From Actinomycetota bacterium (lineage in GTDB: Bacteria; Actinomycetota; Thermoleophilia; Solirubrobacterales; Solirubrobacteraceae): a DNA stretch of 64,000 nt. The notes beneath the pieces are model-generated. The model made no database searches. It saw nothing but the letters and a program-made list of their open reading frames with translations, and was not told the DNA's origin. Every line of letters begins with the position of its first letter. Position 1 is the first letter of the stretch. The position numbers and the translations under genes are program-made. Shown one piece after another: positions 60,341 to 64,000 of the stretch. The stretch covers positions 1 through 64,000 of the forward strand of contig VAYS01000010.1 in NCBI GenBank assembly GCA_005883215.1. The letters run 5' to 3'.

Positions 60341-61540
60341 ATGCCCGAGGCGCTGATCGTCGACGCTCTGCGCACCCCCATCGGCCGCTACGGCGGCGTC
60401 CTGGCCGACGTGCGCCCCGACGACCTGGCCGCGCTGGTGGTCGAGCGCGCGGTGGCGCACAACGGGATCGACCCCGAGGCGATCGACGACGTGGTGATGG
60501 GAAACGCCAACGGGGCCGGCGAGGAGAACCGCAACGTGGCCCGCATGGCCGCCCTGCTCGCCGGCCTGCCGGTGCGCACCCCGGGGGTGACGGTCAACCG
60601 CCTGTGCGCCTCGGGCCTGGAGGCGGTCAACCACGCCGCCCGCGCCGTGCGCACGGGCGAGGGCGACATCCTGCTGGCCGGGGGCGTCGAGTCGATGACC
60701 CGGGCGCCGTTCGTCTACCTCAAGCCCGAGCGTGCCTTCGGGCGCGGGCCGGTCGAGGTGGCCGACACCACCATCGGCTGGCGCTTTATCAACCCGCGCA
60801 TCGCCGAGCGCTACTCCACCGAGGGGATGGGCGAGACGGCGGAGAACGTGGCCGAGCGCTACGGCGTGGCGCGCGAAGACCAGGACGCCTTCGGACTGAG
60901 ATCCCACCAGCGGGCGGTCGCCGCCTGGGAGGCGGGGACCTTCGAGCGCGAGGTGGTCTCCGTCGAGGTGCCCCAGCGCCGCGCCGACCCGGTGGTGGTC
61001 GACCGCGACGAGGGACCGCGGGCCGACACCACGCCTGAGAAGCTGGCCAGGCTGCGCCCGGTGTTTCGCGACGGCGGCACGATCACCGCCGGCAACTCCT
61101 CGCAGATCAACGACGGCGCCGCCTGCGTCGTCGTCTGCTCGGAGGCCGGCGCACAGCGCATCGGGGCAGAGCCCCTGGCCCGGGTGGTGGCCACCGGCGC
61201 CGCCGGAGTCGACCCCGCGCTCATGGGCGTGGGGCCGATCCCCGCCACCCGCGCCGCGCTGGCGCGCGCCGGGCTGACCATCGACGACATCGACCTGGTC
61301 GAGCTAAACGAGGCGTTCGCCTCCCAGGTGCTCGCCTGCCAGCGCGAGCTCGGGATCGACCCGGACAAGCTCAACGTAAACGGCGGCGCGATCGCCATCG
61401 GCCACCCGCTCGGCGCCTCGGGGGCGCGCCTGCTCGGCACGCTGGCCCACGAGCTGCGCGCCCGGGGGGCCCGCTACGGGCTGGCCACGCTGTGCATCGG
61501 CGTGGGCCAGGGCCTGGCCACCATCATCGAGGCGGTTTGA
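60341..61540 (+). CDS. Acetyl-CoA acetyltransferase (thiolase)
   Basis: The 399-residue thiolase has all active-site residues: acyl-accepting Cys89 in NRLCASG, the His in AIGHPLGASGAR and the second Cys in TLCIGVGQG. NEAF in LVELNEAFASQ is also present. Beta-oxidation, acetoacetyl-CoA synthesis or beta-ketoadipyl-CoA thiolysis cannot be separated by sequence alone. Acetoacetyl-CoA formation would supply a precursor of the HMG-CoA reductase pathway at the other end of the window, but no HMG-CoA synthase is seen. Confidence 0.94.
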   Translation: MPEALIVDALRTPIGRYGGVLADVRPDDLAALVVERAVAHNGIDPEAIDDVVMGNANGAGEENRNVARMAALLAGLPVRTPGVTVNRLCASGLEAVNHAARAVRTGEGDILLAGGVESMTRAPFVYLKPERAFGRGPVEVADTTIGWRFINPRIAERYSTEGMGETAENVAERYGVAREDQDAFGLRSHQRAVAAWEAGTFEREVVSVEVPQRRADPVVVDRDEGPRADTTPEKLARLRPVFRDGGTITAGNSSQINDGAACVVVCSEAGAQRIGAEPLARVVATGAAGVDPALMGVGPIPATRAALARAGLTIDDIDLVELNEAFASQVLACQRELGIDPDKLNVNGGAIAIGHPLGASGARLLGTLAHELRARGARYGLATLCIGVGQGLATIIEAV

Positions 61541-61630
61541 TTCGCCGCTCCTCCCGCGGCTCGAGCACCGGCGACAGCTGCTCGCGCCCACTGATGCCGA
61601 GCTTTTGGTTCGAATGATCGTCGAGGCCCT

Positions 61631-62638
61631 GTGACCGACCCGCTCGACGTGCTTCGCTCCCGGGCGCGCTTTCCCAGCGTCGCTCCGGGCGACTCGCACT
61701 ACGAGAGCTTCTACATCAAGGCCGCCCACCCCGACGGCGGCCAGGCGGTGTGGATCCGACACACCGTCTGGAAGGCCCCCGAACGCACGCCGCTGGGCTC
61801 GCTGTGGGTCACGCTCTTCGATCGCGACGCCGTCGCCCCGCTGGCGCTGAAGGCCACCTACGGCGCCGACCGGCTGGCCAGCGGCGACGGCTCCTACATC
61901 CGCCTCGCCGACGCGACGCTGACGCCGGGCCGGGCCGACGGCCGGGCCGAGGCGGCCGAGCACGAGGCCGCGTGGCAGCTGAGCTTCGAGGCCACCGAGG
62001 AGCCGTTTGCCTACCTGGCGCGGCCGTGGATGTACGAGCGACCGATCCCGCGCACCAAGGCGATCTCGCTCTACCCGCTGGCGCGCCTCTCGGGTCGCGT
62101 CAGCATCGACCAGCGCACGCTCGAGCTCGACCGCTGGCCGGGCATGATCGGGCACAACTGGGGCTCCGAGCACCCGCACCGCGGGATCTGGGTCCAGGGC
62201 ACCAATTTCGCCGAGGCCCCCGAGGCGTGCCTGGACGCGATCTTCGGGCGCATAAAGCTGGGGCCGGCGATCACGCCCTGGCTCGGCAACGGCTGTCTGT
62301 TGCTCGACGGCCGCCGGCACCGTCTCGGCGGCCTGCGACCGGGCGCGAGCCGGGTAGACGAAGCCCCGACCCGCGCCCGCTTCGTCCTGCGCGGAGCCGA
62401 CGTCACCGTTGAGGGCGAGGTCGGCTCGGAGGCCCGGAACTTCGTGGGCTGGACCTACGCCAACCCGGCCGGCGGCTCGCACCCCACGCTTCACTGCTCG
62501 ATCGCCGACATGCGGCTAGCCGTCACCGCGAGGGGCGCCCCCGAGCGCTCCCTGACCGTCCGAGGGGGCGCCGCCTATGAGCTGCAGCTGCCCGAGACCG
62601 ACCACGGGATCCCGATCCAGCCCTATCCGGACCCGTGA
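61631..62638 (+). CDS. CrtC/AttH-like lipocalin-fold protein
   Basis: The 335-residue protein (GTG start) has the two-domain beta-barrel pattern of carotenoid hydratase CrtC / AttH-type proteins: YESFYIKAAHPDGGQAVWIR early on, and the conserved MIGHNWGSEH motif near residue 175. It may bind or modify a lipid, terpenoid or carotenoid; this is inferred from fold. It contains no signal peptide. It follows the thiolase by 90 bases on the same strand. Confidence 0.75.
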   Translation: MTDPLDVLRSRARFPSVAPGDSHYESFYIKAAHPDGGQAVWIRHTVWKAPERTPLGSLWVTLFDRDAVAPLALKATYGADRLASGDGSYIRLADATLTPGRADGRAEAAEHEAAWQLSFEATEEPFAYLARPWMYERPIPRTKAISLYPLARLSGRVSIDQRTLELDRWPGMIGHNWGSEHPHRGIWVQGTNFAEAPEACLDAIFGRIKLGPAITPWLGNGCLLLDGRRHRLGGLRPGASRVDEAPTRARFVLRGADVTVEGEVGSEARNFVGWTYANPAGGSHPTLHCSIADMRLAVTARGAPERSLTVRGGAAYELQLPETDHGIPIQPYPDP

Positions 62639-62654
62639 ATCGCCGCCATATTCA

Positions 62655-62684
62655 ATGGTAGGCTCGTACCATGCGTACTACCAT
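62655..62684. promoter_or_regulatory. Inverted repeats at the antitoxin start, likely autoregulation site
   Basis: ATGGTA (62655-62660) and TACCAT (62667-62672) form an inverted repeat with a 6-base spacer, and a further CTACCAT follows at 62678-62684. The antitoxin ATG lies at 62671, inside the repeat. No ribosome-binding site is visible, so the mRNA may be leaderless or very short-leadered. Confidence 0.45.
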
Positions 62685-62916
62685 CGACGGGGCGGGGCGC
62701 ATCGTGGTGCCCAAGCAGCTGCGCGACGAGCTCGGCTTCGGGCCCGGCCAGGAACTCGACCTGAGCGCGGTCGACGGAAAGCTCGAGGTCGAGCTGCCCG
62801 CCACCGAGATGCGCCTGGAGGAAAGGGATGGCGACCTGGTCGCGGTCACCGACCGTCACATGCCGGCGCTCACCGCCGCGCAGGTGCGCCAGACGCTCGA
62901 GCGCATCCGCCGATGA
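62671..62916 (+). CDS. AbrB/VapB-type antitoxin
   Basis: The 81-residue protein has an N-terminal AbrB/SpoVT swapped-hairpin domain (MRTTIDGAGRIVVPKQLRDEL, in parts, then GQELDLSAVDGKLEVEL) and a C-terminal helix expected to cover the toxin. The stop overlaps the toxin start as ATGA, the usual arrangement of vapBC pairs. Confidence 0.88.
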   Translation: MRTTIDGAGRIVVPKQLRDELGFGPGQELDLSAVDGKLEVELPATEMRLEERDGDLVAVTDRHMPALTAAQVRQTLERIRR

Positions 62917-63311
62917 CGTGCGACAGCAGCGCGCTGGTGGCCGCGTTTGCCCCGTGGCATGAGCGACACGACAAGGCACGCCACGTGCTGCGGGAGGTCA
63001 GCGACCTGGTGGCGCACGCCGAGCTCGAGGCCTACTCGGTGCTGACGCGCCTGCCGACACCGTTCCGCGCCGCGCCGGGGATCGTTGCCGCCTATCTCCG
63101 GCAGAGGCACCCCGGCGCGCGGCTCGTGCTGCCCGGCGCCCGGCGCCGGAGCCTCGTCGAACGCCTCTCCGAGCTTTCGATCTCGGGGGGTGGCGTCTAT
63201 GACGCGCTGGTCGCCGCAACCGCGGCCCACCACGGCGAGGCGCTCGTCAGCTGCGACCGCCGGGCCGGCCTGGTGTACGAACGGCTCGATGTCGCCGTGG
63301 AGCTCCTCTAG
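62913..63311 (+). CDS. PIN-domain toxin (VapC type)
   Basis: The 132-residue protein has the PIN-domain acidic pattern: Asp4 in TCDSSALVAAF, a Glu in the ELEAYSVLTRL helix, Asp in YDALVAATA and a late Asp in VSCDRRAG. This is the RNase active-site set. VapC toxins cut tRNA or rRNA and are blocked by the cognate antitoxin encoded just upstream. Confidence 0.88.
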   Translation: MTCDSSALVAAFAPWHERHDKARHVLREVSDLVAHAELEAYSVLTRLPTPFRAAPGIVAAYLRQRHPGARLVLPGARRRSLVERLSELSISGGGVYDALVAATAAHHGEALVSCDRRAGLVYERLDVAVELL

Positions 63312-63389
63312 CGCCGGCCGCAGCCAAGCCGCTCGGAGATCCTGGGACGCCGGCTGCTTGCCGCCATTCGGGCCGCGCCGGAGCGCCGC

Positions 63390-64000
63390 CTACGCCGGCG
63401 CCTCGGCGACCTGCATCCCAATGTGTCGGCGCGAGTCCTGCCGGCGGATCAGCACGAACGCGAGCAACAGACCGAGCAGCGCGAATCCGGCTCCGGTCAT
63501 GAACGCCCAGTGAAAGCCCTCGGTGAGGGCGTGCTTGAGCGTGCCCCGAGCGCCGTGCGCAGCCGCCATGACGTCGGCGGTGCGCGAGTTGGCGATCGTG
63601 GCCAGGACGGCCAGCCCAAGCGCGCCGCCGATCTGCTGCGCGGTATTGATCAGCCCGCTGGCCAGGCCCGCCTCGCGCTCTGCCACGCCGCTGACCGCGG
63701 CGATCGTGACCGGCACGAACGAGAACCCGAGCCCGGCGCCCGCGACCAGCATGGGGCCGAGCAGGTCGCCGGCGTAGGACCCGTGGGTCGAGACCTGCGC
63801 GAACCACACCAGGCCGGCGGCGACCAGCGCCATGCCCGCCATCAGCACCGGCTTGAAGCCCAGGCGGGTCACCAGCTGCGAGGCGATTCCGGCCGAGAGC
63901 ACGATCGTCCCCGCCAGCGGCAGGTAGGAGACGCCGGCCTTCAGCGGTCCGTAGCCGAGCACCTGCTGCATGTAGAGCGAGATGAAGAAGAACATCGAGA
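63390..64000 (-). CDS. MFS transporter, DHA2-like (partial, N-terminus beyond window)
   Basis: Only the C-terminal ~203 residues are in the window, on the minus strand. About six membrane helices are visible (for example YGPLKAGVSYLPLAGTIVL, then GAGLGFSFVPVTIAAVSGV and GLASGLINTAQQIGGALGLA). The last of these is typical of 14-helix drug exporters. The frame runs off the right edge. Substrate is unknown. Confidence 0.85.
   Translation of the reverse strand, partial: SMFFFISLYMQQVLGYGPLKAGVSYLPLAGTIVLSAGIASQLVTRLGFKPVLMAGMALVAAGLVWFAQVSTHGSYAGDLLGPMLVAGAGLGFSFVPVTIAAVSGVAEREAGLASGLINTAQQIGGALGLAVLATIANSRTADVMAAAHGARGTLKHALTEGFHWAFMTGAGFALLGLLLAFVLIRRQDSRRHIGMQVAEAPA

Overview
The window is high-GC DNA (roughly 70% G+C by eye) from an actinobacterium. 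Gene order and protein character fit the class Thermoleophilia, order Solirubrobacterales or close relatives. That placement is inferred from synteny and general resemblance; no 16S rRNA gene is present. There is no clear insertion sequence, prophage or CRISPR array.

Bases 1-2915: the tail of an alpha/beta hydrolase, a DivIVA-like coiled-coil protein, a PD-(D/E)XK endonuclease whose frame runs on through a tRNA-Ala gene, and a leftward class I HMG-CoA reductase. Bases 2915-30541 are the housekeeping core, mostly leftward: tig-clpP-clpX-valS-folC-ndk-maf-mreBCD-mrdA-rodA-rng-rplU-rpmA-obg-proB-proA-nadD-rsfS. This is the known actinobacterial order. It covers protein folding and degradation, cell elongation, RNA processing, ribosome assembly, and proline and NAD synthesis. 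A small non-core block (SDR, alkyltransferase-like protein, glutaredoxin-like protein, secreted orphan) sits between rpmA and obg. Several small genes are threaded into the core, including a 38-residue membrane protein coupled to folC.

Bases 30568-44636 look like a stress and signalling area: sodA coupled to a pseudo-hydrolase/adenylate cyclase fusion, tRNA-His, a CsbD protein, a Crp/Fnr regulator, a PRC-barrel-like protein, a channel-like protein without a K+ filter, HxlR, a deleted HtrA copy beside an intact one, an MFS pump, a GAF protein, TetR divergent from an R2lox-SCP2 fusion, and PilZ.

Bases 44637-64000: a gene-poor stretch at tRNA-Arg, a secreted glycosidase, a DsbA-family isomerase, a GH18 lipoprotein coupled to an amidase that appears to have lost an internal segment, a GNAT enzyme, tRNA-Pro with a tRNA-like 3' fragment beside it, DUF1015, OsmC coupled to a Nudix gene without a normal start codon, a GAF-PAS-GGDEF-EAL protein, a large secreted orphan, rhodanese, thiolase, a CrtC/AttH-like protein, a VapBC-type pair and a partial MFS transporter.

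Stop/start overlaps of the NTGA type recur through the window and were used to choose many starts. The best candidates for unusual biology are the R2lox-SCP2 fusion, the SodA/pseudo-hydrolase-cyclase pair, the endonuclease/tRNA-Ala overlap, and three genes caught in partial decay (HtrA, amidase, channel).
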